Part shown: piece by piece, positions 43,536 to 51,646 of the stretch
How the letters are laid out: each line of letters starts with the position of its first letter
How positions within the stretch are numbered: the stretch's first letter is position 1
Source of the DNA: Eubacteriales bacterium
GTDB taxonomy: Bacteria > Bacillota > Clostridia > Peptostreptococcales > Anaerovoracaceae
Length of the DNA stretch: 51,646 nt
Assembly: GCA_029009055.1 (NCBI GenBank)
Contig: JAQXJR010000034.1
Location: forward strand, 1 to 51,646
Direction: 5' to 3'
The notes under the pieces: generated by a model
What the model was told of the DNA's origin: nothing
Database searches by the model: none
What the model saw: the letters and a program-made list of their open reading frames with translations, nothing else
Made by a program: the position numbers and the translations under genes

Positions 43536-44231
43536 ATGGAATTTAAGGACGCTATACTTAGAAAAATCGTTAAAGAAACCAGTGATTCATATAGTTTTAT
43601 CATGGATGTGCCTGAGGGATACACCTGGACCGCCGGCCAGCACGTTCTCTGGAGGCTGAAGGACTATAAGGTAGCTGAGGGTGACCGCGACAGCAGGGTC
43701 TTCACCATCGCGTCGGCGCCTGAGGACGGATTCCTGATGTTTTCCACGAAAATCGGCGAGAAGCACACCAGTTTCAAGGAAATTCTCCTGAATCAGATAA
43801 AACCGGGCGACATCATCCAGGTAGCGAAGCCGCTGGGCTCCTACGCGTTCGACCCTGAGAAGGACCTGAGCCTGATAATCGTCGGAGGCATTGGTATCAC
43901 ACCGATTCGCGCTCTCCTGAAGCACGAGATGACTAACCACAGGGACGGTCATAAGATAACTGTCCTCTATTCGAACAGCACGGACGAGTTCGCTTTCCGC
44001 GATTTCTTCACGAACGAAGTTACGCCGGCTATTCCGGGCATCGAGTTCAATTACATCACTGACCGGGCCGCTTTCACGGGTGGGGCTGAGGCTTACGCTA
44101 AGGAGCACGGGAATGACGCCGAATACCTGATCGCCGGCTCCCCGGGCATGAACGACGCTTTCACGGACCAGCTTAAGGGCCTGGGCATCGACGAAGCTAA
44201 CATAAAGAAAGACACATTTATGGGGTATTGA
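43536..44231 (+). CDS. FAD/NAD(P)H ferredoxin-reductase-like oxidoreductase
   Basis: A 231-residue flavin reductase of the ferredoxin-NADP+ reductase superfamily without an iron-sulfur domain. The FAD site RVFTIASAPED, the loop KPLGSYAF, the NAD(P) site VGGIGITPIRALL and the end AGSPGMNDAFTDQLKGLGI are visible. The start ATG 43536 has AAAGGAGG seven bases upstream; the longer frame from 43503 has none. TATAAT lies at about 43499, close before it. The electron acceptor is unknown. It ends in a terminator and is followed by the chelatase gene. Confidence 0.9.
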   Translation: MEFKDAILRKIVKETSDSYSFIMDVPEGYTWTAGQHVLWRLKDYKVAEGDRDSRVFTIASAPEDGFLMFSTKIGEKHTSFKEILLNQIKPGDIIQVAKPLGSYAFDPEKDLSLIIVGGIGITPIRALLKHEMTNHRDGHKITVLYSNSTDEFAFRDFFTNEVTPAIPGIEFNYITDRAAFTGGAEAYAKEHGNDAEYLIAGSPGMNDAFTDQLKGLGIDEANIKKDTFMGY

Positions 44232-44257
44232 TTTTAAGATATACACTCTGTAAAAAG

Positions 44258-44289
44258 GGCTGCCGGGGCGACTCGGCGGCCTTATTTTT
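44258..44289 (+). terminator. Terminator of the flavin reductase gene
   Basis: GGCTGCCG pairs with CGGCGGCC, followed by TTATTTTT. AGCAAAGC (44291-44298) follows directly. Confidence 0.8.
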
Positions 44290-44328
44290 CAGCAAAGCCG
44301 ATATTCAGAGGAGGCTCAGGAGCTTATC

Positions 44329-45081
44329 ATGGCAGAAAATGTGAAACAGGCGCTTATCCTGGCGGTCTACGGGAGTCGGCGGCAGCAGGCCTTCGATTCC
44401 AGCTATGGGGAAATTCAGAAAAGTATAGAAAATTACGTATCGACCGAGGTTTTCATGGCTGTTTTCGATAGGAAGCGGCAAGGCGAGAATCCCGGCGAGA
44501 CGGCAGCGGGCGTGATCTCGAGCCTCACCGCGGCGGGATACCGGAAAGCTGTGGTCATGCCGCTGTTCATGATATCCGGCGAGACCCTGAGGACGCTGAA
44601 ATCCGAGCTCACTCAGGCAGCCGGTCAGGATGTCGAACTCACATTCCTTCCTCATATACTGGGCTGGGGCGCCGACGCGCTCGCGGACATGCTCGCGTTG
44701 GAATATCAGGGCGAGCAGCTTCTCCTCTGCGCCCATGGTTCTGCCAATAGTATGGGGAACGATGACTATGAAAAGCTCGCCGATTTAGTTAGAGCACGCG
44801 GTCTCGCGGCGGATGTATACATGATCCACCACGCTGCCGGAAATTTCGGCGCTCCGAACCTCCCTCACCTGGACAGATCCAAACATGTGACCATCGTCCC
44901 GATTTTCATCACATCTGGCTTCCATGTCGAGCGCGACATTAAGGGAACGCTTATGGAGACATTTGCGGCTGACGGCTGGGATGCGGGCTTAGGAAAGCCA
45001 TGCCTGTCGGAAGACCCAGGCTTTATTTCTTTGCTGGTCGATAAGGCGAAGGATTCGCTTCAGCAAGCCAATCATGCATGA
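44329..45081 (+). CDS. cbiK: Sirohydrochlorin cobaltochelatase-like protein (CbiK/CbiX family)
   Basis: A 250-residue class II chelatase made of two similar halves. The C-terminal half has the two His expected to bind metal and tetrapyrrole: H136 in LLLCAHGSAN and H199 in PIFITSGFHVERDI. In the N-terminal half the matching AHGS is replaced by VYGSR, as expected for a single-site two-half chelatase. Such enzymes insert Co2+ (cobalamin) or another metal into sirohydrochlorin. No other cobalamin-synthesis genes are in the window; the only link is the cobalamin riboswitch 20 kb away. A heme or siroheme role is possible. Confidence 0.78.
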   Translation: MAENVKQALILAVYGSRRQQAFDSSYGEIQKSIENYVSTEVFMAVFDRKRQGENPGETAAGVISSLTAAGYRKAVVMPLFMISGETLRTLKSELTQAAGQDVELTFLPHILGWGADALADMLALEYQGEQLLLCAHGSANSMGNDDYEKLADLVRARGLAADVYMIHHAAGNFGAPNLPHLDRSKHVTIVPIFITSGFHVERDIKGTLMETFAADGWDAGLGKPCLSEDPGFISLLVDKAKDSLQQANHA

Positions 45082-45192
45082 TCTCTATGATAAACCATAA
45101 TCGATAAAATTTGCTGTTATCAACTCGGGGCTGAGTATTTACTCAGAAATTAGAATTCATCAACGAAAGTACAAAGATAAGGAAGGAGAAAG

Positions 45193-45372
45193 ATGAATCT
45201 AGAAGACAAGATAAAGAAGCTGAAGGAAATCTATAAGGACGACGAGGACGCACTGGCTCTGATAGAAATGCTGGAGACAGACTACAGCCAGAAGCGATGG
45301 GACGAAACTATAGCGGGTCTCAGTTTATACTTCGGTCTATCACAGACGGACATCGATTCGCTCGAAGCCTAA
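45193..45372 (+). CDS. Small acidic helical protein
   Basis: A 59-residue protein, MNLEDKIKKLKEIYKDDEDALALI..., predicted all-helical and charged, with no signal peptide or Cys. A very good ribosome site (GGAAGGAG) lies just before the ATG, and codon use matches neighbours, so I take it as real. It lies 110 bases after the chelatase gene on the same strand and is followed by a bidirectional terminator. I do not recognise a family; an adaptor or regulator role would be a guess. Confidence 0.7.
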   Translation: MNLEDKIKKLKEIYKDDEDALALIEMLETDYSQKRWDETIAGLSLYFGLSQTDIDSLEA

Positions 45373-45504
45373 GTGAAATCCGAGACTCGGATCCGCACGT
45401 CTGCTGTGTGGACACACACGCCATAGAAATTGGGCCGGATGAAGTCGTTCTTTACGGATGACGGAAAGAGAGGCTAGTCGAACGGATATATAGAATAGAA
45501 GGCA

Positions 45505-45570
45505 TAAAAAACCGGCGGTAAACTGATGTGTGCCCATTAACTGGGCACGTCAGAATCGCCGCCGGTTTTA
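45505..45570. terminator. Bidirectional terminator between convergent genes
   Basis: A long stem (AAAACCGGCGG with CCGCCGGTTTT, then TGTGCCCA with TGGGCACG at the tip) has A and T runs on the two sides. It serves the small-protein transcript (plus) and the acetyltransferase (minus). Confidence 0.88.
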
Positions 45571-45590
45571 TTTTACTTTGCTCGGGGAAA

Positions 45591-46103
45591 TCACTCTTCC
45601 TTCCAATCCTCTGGGTTGGAGAATATGTATCTCGCGTCCTCTTCCTTAACGACCTTCAGGCCGGCGTCTTCCAGGATCTTAATCGAAGGCTGGTCGTCCT
45701 TAGCAGCCCAGGCGTTAACGTGCTTGATGCCCTCGCTGTTCAGCATGAAGGAAACGACGGCGCAGACTACTTCCTTACCCAGGCCCTGGCCTCTGTACTT
45801 CGCGTCGATGCTGTATTCGATCTCGATGGATGAATTCTCAGGGTCGTAGTCGTATGTCTCGATCCTGCCCGCGAAGTCGCCGCTGTATGTCAGCAGCCAA
45901 ACATATTTCCCCTCTTCCTCATAGCCGGCGATGTCCCTGCGAACAGTTTCTTCGGCGCTCTCCATAGTAGCAAATGGATTCTTTCCCGTAAAACTGTACT
46001 GTTCAGGATCCTGTCCCAGACGCTCGTAGAGTGTCTTAACGTCGTCCAGAGTCTCCTTCTTCATCACCAGATGATTAGTGATCAAAACTCTCATTCCATT
46101 CAT
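45591..46103 (-). CDS. GNAT acetyltransferase, RimJ/RimL type
   Basis: A 170-residue N-acetyltransferase. ITNHLVMKKETLDDVKTLYERL at the start and SSIEIEYSIDAKYRGQGLGKEVVCAVVSFML at the acetyl-CoA site, then DQPSIKILEDAGL. It is related to the protein at 2322-2873 (EIGCSIFHSEWGQGYASEAV), so the two are paralogs in a broad sense. ATG 46103 lies after GTGAGG. Substrate unknown. Confidence 0.9.
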   Translation of the reverse strand: MNGMRVLITNHLVMKKETLDDVKTLYERLGQDPEQYSFTGKNPFATMESAEETVRRDIAGYEEEGKYVWLLTYSGDFAGRIETYDYDPENSSIEIEYSIDAKYRGQGLGKEVVCAVVSFMLNSEGIKHVNAWAAKDDQPSIKILEDAGLKVVKEEDARYIFSNPEDWKEE

Positions 46104-46298
46104 TTTACTACCTCACCATTCTCCCGCAAAAATGCAAAACTCTCTTATTTTAAGATCAGAAAAATACCACGAAAATATTTAAAATCAAGTCTGTTAAACA
46201 TATCTGCAATAATATTATACTTGAAGTGTAAAGGAATCGAAAGACTTAAGGAAATTTTTGAGCTAGAGTTTCATGTATACATTTTAAGGGGGATTCAT

Positions 46299-46823
46299 AT
46301 GAGGGACGTACTTCTAGTTATCGATATGCAGAATGATTTCATAGACGGAGCGCTGGGGACTAAGGAGGCTGTGGCGATAGTTCCAGCCGTTAAGAAGAAG
46401 ATAGAGGACTTCGATGGGACGGTCCTCTTCACCAGAGACACTCACGAGACATATTATCTGGAAACACAGGAGGGAAGGAATCTGCCTGTGAAGCACTGCA
46501 TCCGCGACACGGAGGGCTGGCAGATCAGGCCGGAGCTGGACGCGCTCAGGACCACTGAGCCTATAGATAAGGAAACATTCGGCTCAGCCGACCTGGGACC
46601 TGAACTGGTCCAGATGAATGAAGACGATGAGATCTCTTCCATTACATTGATTGGACTATGCACGGATATCTGCGTAATATCGAATGCCATGATAGCTAAG
46701 GCTTTCCTACCGGAAGTTCCTATCATCGTGGACGCTTCCTGCTGCGCCGGAGTTACGCCGGAAACCCATGAAAACGCTCTGAAGGCCATGGAAGTCTGCC
46801 AGATAAAGGTGATAAACCGCTAG
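46299..46823 (+). CDS. Cysteine hydrolase of the isochorismatase/nicotinamidase family
   Basis: A 174-residue cysteine hydrolase. The start ATG 46299 lies seven bases after AAGGGGG; the open frame continues upstream but without a site. Catalytic features are the Asp in LLVIDMQNDF, metal ligands in RDTHETYYLETQEG...PVKHC, and the nucleophile Cys in GLCTDICVISNAM. The DxH/HC arrangement favours nicotinamidase-type activity (nicotinamide to nicotinate, NAD salvage) over isochorismatase, but this is an inference. Single gene. Confidence 0.87.
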   Translation: MRDVLLVIDMQNDFIDGALGTKEAVAIVPAVKKKIEDFDGTVLFTRDTHETYYLETQEGRNLPVKHCIRDTEGWQIRPELDALRTTEPIDKETFGSADLGPELVQMNEDDEISSITLIGLCTDICVISNAMIAKAFLPEVPIIVDASCCAGVTPETHENALKAMEVCQIKVINR

Positions 46824-47276
46824 CCGCAGCTGTTTGTTTACGGCTGTTCATAGATCTTTTATATAATCGCCTTCATGCGCGCACGGAGCGGCTTACTCTT
46901 TTTTCATTCGCTCTTTCCAGCCGCTTTACGCGCTTATGGGGTTCTGGAGCCGGGCAGGAAGCCGCTCGAGGGGCTTGCTGTGCCCTCGAGTGTGTTTTCT
47001 TCTTTCCTTGCTTTCCTGCCATGGGCTGCAGGTGTTTTAGTGTGCTCGAAATCACCAGCACTATGACCTCATTAATAACGATAGCAATGCCGCAATTTTA
47101 GACGCATGCTATGAATCAACGTCCGAAAATAGGCCGAATTTTTGCGAAAACTATATTCTGAATTTTGTAATATTTTATATATTATTCTGATAATTATATT
47201 TTAGAAAATATATAGTACATAACTTTGCTAAATAATCCGATAATACCTCGAATAAATTTATTTTAATAAATATTTA

Positions 47277-47303
47277 TTAGCAGTTTACCTCGGCGAGTGC
47301 TAG
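47277..47303. promoter_or_regulatory. CIRCE-like operator (HrcA site) before lon
   Basis: TTAGCAGTT-N9-GAGTGCTAG matches the CIRCE consensus TTAGCACTC-N9-GAGTGCTAA at 15 of 18 positions with exact spacing. It lies across the -35/spacer region of the TATAAT (47308-47313) promoter. HrcA repression of lon is predicted. Confidence 0.75.
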
Positions 47304-47307
47304 GGTA

Positions 47308-47313
47308 TATAAT
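47308..47313 (+). promoter_or_regulatory. -10 box of the lon promoter
   Basis: A perfect TATAAT with TTACCT 17 bases upstream as a weak -35 box. The start codon follows 41 bases later. Confidence 0.6.
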
Positions 47314-47354
47314 ATTAAGAAATCATAACGGACATTTAGGGAGAGAGGTTTAGG

Positions 47355-49730
47355 ATGACGATATTACCGGTTTTCAGTATGGTGACAGTACCGGATTCTA
47401 ACGTATATTACAGGACTGACCAGTATAAACATGTCGCGGGTAAGGACCCAGAGGTCGATGAAGCGCTGACTCTGGTAGTCTCTAAGAGAGAAGTGACATT
47501 AGGCGAACTTACGCCTGAAGACATTTACCCTATCGGCGTGAGAGGATATATAACAGAAGTTAACGACCAGGGATACATAGTCATCCACCTGACAGAGCGA
47601 GTAGACCTGAGCAATATCAACATAAGCCCTGAGGGAATAATCACGCTCACATCGGAGACTTCGACCACTATTAACGACCTGGACGAAGACGACGCCGAGA
47701 GAAGGATCGGGAAGATAAAGGGCGATTTCATGGAGCTTTCTAAGAAGTTCCAGTGGGGCCAGATGTTCAGAGTATTCGTGTCCGGCTGGAAGACTCTGGG
47801 CGATATAGCAGCCGCTGTTTCCCCGTGGATGAACTTTGGTAATGAGGAGTACTACGCCCTTCTGGCCGAGGACTCAGACCGCAAGCGCTTCGACATGATG
47901 GAATCCATGCTTTATGAATACATGGAGCTAACCAGGGTGAAGCTTAAGGTCCAGACAGTCCAGGAAGCTGATAATCAGAAGAGATATAGAGAGCAGGCCA
48001 TCAGGAGTCAGATAGACTACTTACAGAAGGAACTGGGCGACCTGAACCCGGACGCCGAAACCGAGACCCAGAAGCTGGAGAAGAAGATAAATGAGTCCGG
48101 CATGAACGACGAGGCGAGGAGAGAAGCCCAGAAGCTCTTAAACCGCCTGAAGGCTGAGGGCGAGAACAGCCACGAGTCCGGCATGCTCGTGGACTACCTG
48201 GAATTCATAACATCGCTTCCTTGGAAGAAGGAAGCCGCGAAGGATATAGCGCTGGACCAGGCAGAGGCGATCCTGAACGAAGATCATTTCGGGCTGGAGA
48301 AGGTGAAGAAGCGCATTTTGGAACACCTGGCGGTCATGGACCTTACTAAGAAGCAGGCGGGTTCCATTCTGCTGTTCGTAGGAGCCCCGGGAACGGGTAA
48401 GACCAGCATAGGCCAGAGCATAGCCAGAGCCCTAGGGCGCGAGTATGTCCGCGTCAGCCTGGGCGGAGTTAAGGACGAAGCCGACATCAGAGGCCACAGG
48501 CGCACGTATATAGGGGCTATGCCGGGCCGGATCCTGGATGGGATCCAGAAGAGCGGGGTCTCGAACCCTGTGATGGTGCTGGACGAGATAGATAAGCTTT
48601 CCATGTCATATAATGGAGACCCCGCAAGCGCTTTGCTCGAGGTATTAGACCCTGAGCAGAATAACACGTTCACGGACCATTATCTGAACGTACCTTACGA
48701 CCTCTCGGACGTCATGTTCATCTGCACGGCGAACACTGTGGATACGATCCCGGCGCCGCTCTTGAATCGTATGGAGCTGATCCAGTTTAACGGCTACACG
48801 CCGGTCGAGAAGCTGGAGATAGCTAAGAGACATTTACTGCCGAAGGCTATGAAGGCTGCGGGCCTGGCTGATGGCGACCTGTCGATGCCTGATGATGTCA
48901 TATCTAAGGTAATAGATGATTATACGCGCGAAGCGGGCGTCCGCGGGCTTAAGAAGCGGATGGATATGATATGCCGAAGCGCTGCCGTTCAGATCGTTAA
49001 GGGGTCTGACAGGCCGATCGGCGTGACAGAGGATAATCTGCGCGATTTCATGGACATAAGGCCGCTCCACCAGAAACACGTAAGAGATTCCGCTCAGCCG
49101 GGAGTAGTGACCGGCCTGGCTTGGACTGCCGTCGGCGGTGTCATCCTCTATATCGAGACCAGAAAGACTAAGGGGAAGGGGCAGCTGACTATCACCGGTC
49201 AGCTGGGCAGCGTCATGAAGGAATCCGTCCAGATCGCTTACACCTTAGTGAAGTCCATATATGAGGAAAAGGCTGAGGAGATGGAGAATTACGATATTCA
49301 CATCCACGTTCCGGACGGAGCCACCCCTAAGGACGGACCTTCTGCCGGCATAACGATCACGACGGCTCTGGCGTCTCTGGTCACTGGTATTCCGGTGGAT
49401 CCGCACGTGGCTATGACGGGCGAGGTGTCGCTTCAGGGCTCTGTGAACCCTATAGGCGGGCTGCCTGAGAAACTGATGGCTGCCCAGCGCGCGGGCGTGA
49501 AGCTGGCGTTCATCCCGCAGGATAACGTGGACGACCTGGAGGACGTGGCTCAGGAAGTTAAGGATAACCTGGAGATAGTCCCGGTGAGCGCGGTGAGCGA
49601 TGTCCTGTCTCGCCTGGATCTTCTCCCAGCAAAGCCAACTGCGGCTGCCTCCGTCCCGGCCGCCGAGGCTGGCGAGGCTTGCGATGACAACGCCGCATGC
49701 AGCAATGGACGGACTTATGTAGCTATTTAA
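47355..49730 (+). CDS. lon: ATP-dependent Lon protease
   Basis: The 791-residue endopeptidase La, a cytoplasmic AAA+ protease for misfolded and regulatory proteins. It has an N-terminal substrate-binding domain (about 1-190), a coiled coil ([21 protein letters not shown]), Walker [10 protein letters not shown] (about 343-351), Walker [10 protein letters not shown], sensor and arginine-finger regions, and the P domain with the Ser-Lys dyad S663 (PKDGPSAG) and K706 ([11 protein letters not shown]). The C-terminal tail after the dyad domain is extended by about 25 Ala/Cys-rich residues. A CIRCE-like site suggests heat-shock control by HrcA. Its stop overlaps the end of the convergent MFS gene by eight bases. 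Confidence 0.97.
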   Translation: MTILPVFSMVTVPDSNVYYRTDQYKHVAGKDPEVDEALTLVVSKREVTLGELTPEDIYPIGVRGYITEVNDQGYIVIHLTERVDLSNINISPEGIITLTSETSTTINDLDEDDAERRIGKIKGDFMELSKKFQWGQMFRVFVSGWKTLGDIAAAVSPWMNFGNEEYYALLAEDSDRKRFDMMESMLYEYMELTRVKLKVQTVQEADNQKRYREQAIRSQIDYLQKELGDLNPDAETETQKLEKKINESGMNDEARREAQKLLNRLKAEGENSHESGMLVDYLEFITSLPWKKEAAKDIALDQAEAILNEDHFGLEKVKKRILEHLAVMDLTKKQAGSILLFVGAPGTGKTSIGQSIARALGREYVRVSLGGVKDEADIRGHRRTYIGAMPGRILDGIQKSGVSNPVMVLDEIDKLSMSYNGDPASALLEVLDPEQNNTFTDHYLNVPYDLSDVMFICTANTVDTIPAPLLNRMELIQFNGYTPVEKLEIAKRHLLPKAMKAAGLADGDLSMPDDVISKVIDDYTREAGVRGLKKRMDMICRSAAVQIVKGSDRPIGVTEDNLRDFMDIRPLHQKHVRDSAQPGVVTGLAWTAVGGVILYIETRKTKGKGQLTITGQLGSVMKESVQIAYTLVKSIYEEKAEEMENYDIHIHVPDGATPKDGPSAGITITTALASLVTGIPVDPHVAMTGEVSLQGSVNPIGGLPEKLMAAQRAGVKLAFIPQDNVDDLEDVAQEVKDNLEIVPVSAVSDVLSRLDLLPAKPTAAASVPAAEAGEACDDNAACSNGRTYVAI

Positions 49731-50973
49731 CTGACTTAGCTCTCTCTCGGTAGGACATTATATAGAGGCATATGGCGGCAAGCTGGGCGATCACAGAGAC
49801 CGCGATCATGGCGGGGATCGAGTGGTCGTAGAGGACGCCCGCCAGCCAACTTCCCAGGAACCAGAATATGCCAAACGAAAGCTCGAATATGCCGTAACCC
49901 GTGGCCCGGCTCGATTTTGGCACCATAGTGGTCACGGCAGCCTTCAGGATAGACTCCTGAGCGCCCATGCCCACTCCCCAGAGCGCGATGCCTAGAAGGA
50001 GAAGAGCAGGTGTCTTTGCGGCGAAAACGAGAATGGCGAATGGGGTCGAAATGGCAGTAGAGATCACCAGAGCGCCCACACCATTACGGTCGTACATGTA
50101 GCCGAAAACCAGGGCAGCGACAGCGTCTATCAGCATGGCTCCGGCGTACAGGAGCGGCAGGTCCCCGCCGTTCACGATAGCGGATGTCTCGGCCAAAGTC
50201 CCGGAAAGCGACGTGAATTCGCGGGAAACGTGCATTATAATCATGGAATAATCTATGAAACCGAAAGCGAACAGGCTGATCCCGGCTATGTAGAGCTTGA
50301 ACTCCTTCTTCATCTCGAACGGGATGTATTCCTTCGGCTCAGGCTCGAATTTCTCCGGGGTAGGGAATTTCCGCCATGTGATGAGGAGCAGGGCGATCGT
50401 GATGAGGCCAGGGATGAGTAGGAAGCCAAAAGCCTTCGAATACCTGGCGAACGGGCTGACGCTGTCTGACTGGAGCGCCATGACGATGTAAAGCATGACA
50501 GGTCCCGCGAAAGCGCCGATCTGGTCCAGCAGCTCCTGGATGCCGAAGCTCTTCCCGACGCCCTCCTGCGAAGCCGCGAACGACAGCACTGTATCCTTAG
50601 CCGGTTTCTTAATGGCCTTACCCATACGCTGGATGACGTAGAGCATGCAGGCGAAGACCCAGCCGTGTTCCCCGACGAGCGCCAGAGCCGGCACCGCCGC
50701 TATGTCGATCACGTAGCCGATTATGACCATAGGCCAGTATTTCTTCGTCTTATCCGTGATTTTACCAAACACATAGCGCATGGAGTATCCCACGAGCTCG
50801 CCCAGGCCGGAAGCGAATCCGATCACGCCCGCCGACGCGCCCAAGATATCCAGGTAAGCGCCGCGGATACTTTGCGCCCCTTCGTGAGTCATGTCAGAGA
50901 AAAGACTGACTGTTCCGAAAAGCAGGATGAAAACCATAGCCTGCGATATTTTTTTCTTATTTTTATCCGACAT
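49723..50973 (-). CDS. MFS transporter
   Basis: A 416-residue major facilitator with twelve predicted membrane helices. The N-terminal half has FSDMTHEGAQSIRGAYLDILGAS and the loop 2-3 segment FGKITDKTKKYWPMVIIGYV, the family's GxxxDRxGRR-like position; KAIKKPAKDTVLSFAA lies in the central region. It belongs with the uncharacterised MFS group often annotated MFS transporter with a conserved SDMxHE motif. Substrate unknown. ATG 50973 is preceded by a GTGATAGGGAATG region with a modest AGGGAAT site. It converges on lon with an eight-base overlap and no terminator between. Confidence 0.88.
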   Translation of the reverse strand: MSDKNKKKISQAMVFILLFGTVSLFSDMTHEGAQSIRGAYLDILGASAGVIGFASGLGELVGYSMRYVFGKITDKTKKYWPMVIIGYVIDIAAVPALALVGEHGWVFACMLYVIQRMGKAIKKPAKDTVLSFAASQEGVGKSFGIQELLDQIGAFAGPVMLYIVMALQSDSVSPFARYSKAFGFLLIPGLITIALLLITWRKFPTPEKFEPEPKEYIPFEMKKEFKLYIAGISLFAFGFIDYSMIIMHVSREFTSLSGTLAETSAIVNGGDLPLLYAGAMLIDAVAALVFGYMYDRNGVGALVISTAISTPFAILVFAAKTPALLLLGIALWGVGMGAQESILKAAVTTMVPKSSRATGYGIFELSFGIFWFLGSWLAGVLYDHSIPAMIAVSVIAQLAAICLYIMSYRERAKSVK

Positions 50974-51102
50974 TCCCTATCACCCTTTTACCCAGCAAAG
51001 CCGTATCGGCCCCTTTCCGTCCCGGCCGTCGCCGCCGCAAAAATCAACGGCCGTAGTCTAAGCTGCCGCAAGCTTTCCGGCATTTTTACAGCGGCCGCAC
51101 AT

Positions 51103-51140
51103 AAAAAGCCGCCCCAAGCTGTGGGCAGCTCAAGGCGGCC
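51103..51140 (-). terminator. Intrinsic terminator, minus strand
   Basis: On the minus strand GCCGCCTTGAGCT pairs with AGCTTGGGGCGGC, followed by TTTTTATG. The transcript it ends would come from the right, where no gene is visible. Confidence 0.7.
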
Positions 51141-51278
51141 TACCCAGTACATTATCACTTACATAATATGTCCGGTCCTACCGCATAGCAATATACGTTA
51201 CGCATAGTTTATATAAAGTTCATAAAAACCAAACATTTACGCAGAATTTCAACTCTTCTAAGGTTCTCAGAGATTTCT

Positions 51279-51310
51279 AGGGGGATGACGAAAGCTATCC
51301 CTCTTTTTTG
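51279..51310 (+). terminator. Intrinsic terminator, plus strand, with repeat motif
   Basis: GGGGGAT-N10-ATCCCTC followed by TTTTTT. The preceding bases GGTTCTCAGAGATTTCTAG match the repeat family at 110-137 and 289-313 (opposite strand). Confidence 0.7.
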
Positions 51311-51646
51311 TTGTTTGCGGACATAGGTCACCGGGGTTGCTTTGCTGGGATTGCTTTGCTTAACGAGTTTGCTTGATCGTTGGCAGTTGTCACCGATAAC
51401 TCATTTGAAAATAATCGGCGATATTGGTTTATATTTTTCTAGTCTCTGAAAGATTTCGTATAGCGGCTGTTATTTTTTCGAACGATTCGTAGATCTTCGC
51501 TCTTTTCAACCAGCAAAGCCGACCTGGCCTTGTCGTCTCCGTATATATCTGTATCGACATGCATGCTTATGCACATTATTCTCAGTTTTCGTTTGTATCA
51601 AAGCACATTTCTATAGTGGTTCGCATGCTAGCCACGATTCTGCTGA

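Larger units (their letters stand above)
46824..47354. other. Spacer upstream of lon, AT-rich toward the gene
   Basis: No gene is seen. The first 230 bases are of average composition, and the last 290 are very AT-rich. The CIRCE-like site and promoter of lon are at 47277-47313. GGGAGAGAGG supplies the ribosome site. Confidence 0.45.
50974..51646. other. Gene-free right end with opposed terminators
   Basis: No credible gene is seen in 670 bases. It has four AGCAAAGC octamers (50994, 51339, 51353, 51512), a minus-strand terminator (51103-51140), and a plus-strand terminator (51279-51310) that contains the third copy of the repeat found at 110 and 289. Possibly the promoter region or RNA of a neighbouring locus. 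Confidence 0.4.

Noticed and set aside
1..51646. CRISPR arrays, tRNA or rRNA genes
   Set aside because: No regularly spaced identical repeats with unique spacers and no T-loop or acceptor patterns were found on either strand.

Overview
The window looks like chromosomal DNA of a Gram-positive, probably anaerobic member of the Clostridia. The evidence is GGAGG-type ribosome binding sites, intrinsic terminators, cobalamin and cyclic-di-GMP-I riboswitches, a CIRCE-like site, a Cna_B surface protein with a sortase-type tail, and a wall-glycosylation cassette. Genes are GC-rich with AT-rich spacers. The 35.0-36.2 kb gene and the hsdS target-recognition regions are visibly more AT-rich than their neighbours. 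I see no tRNA, rRNA, CRISPR array, transposase or phage gene, so lineage beyond Clostridia is a guess.

Layout. 0.3-4.6 kb: a frameshifted secreted protein, mutM, an acetyltransferase and a MATE transporter broken by an in-frame stop. 4.7-13.7 kb (minus strand): a DUF2200/DUF1905-like protein, then hsdM-hsdS-hsdR-mrr packed at 2-26 bp spacing, an ACT protein and a terminator. hsdS carries two tandem-repeat tracts: a 12-bp TAEL tract, and a 4-bp tract placed exactly between a normal two-domain HsdS and an extra third target-recognition domain. 13.8-18.2 kb: gtrA, gtrB and a YfhO-type GT-C protein with ATGA overlaps, a complete lipid-linked sugar route to a wall polymer. 18.4-22.9 kb: an orphan GHKL sensor kinase diverging from an unrecognised membrane protein overlapped with a C39-like cysteine peptidase. 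23.0-26.0 kb: an FMN-binding split-barrel protein and a cobalamin riboswitch upstream of a secreted protein with a covalent-FMN motif. 26.0-28.1 kb: dyad repeats and glycerol dehydrogenase. 28.7-33.1 kb: a sortase-type Cna_B protein, a TetR regulator, and two tandem c-di-GMP-I riboswitches, each with its own terminator, ahead of a secreted transglutaminase-like protein. 33.2-39.2 kb: a transporter, an AT-rich secreted protein and xpaC-telA. 39.3-46.8 kb: single metabolic genes and regulators. 47.3-51.0 kb: lon behind a CIRCE-like operator, and an MFS transporter.

Common themes are control of the cell surface (c-di-GMP, cobalamin, glycosylation, sortase substrate) and DNA defence that can vary its specificity. 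Two genome-wide habits are visible: the octamer AGCAAAGC occurs about 21 times (1-2 expected by chance), often just after stop codons; and codons before Lys AAG almost always end in T rather than C.
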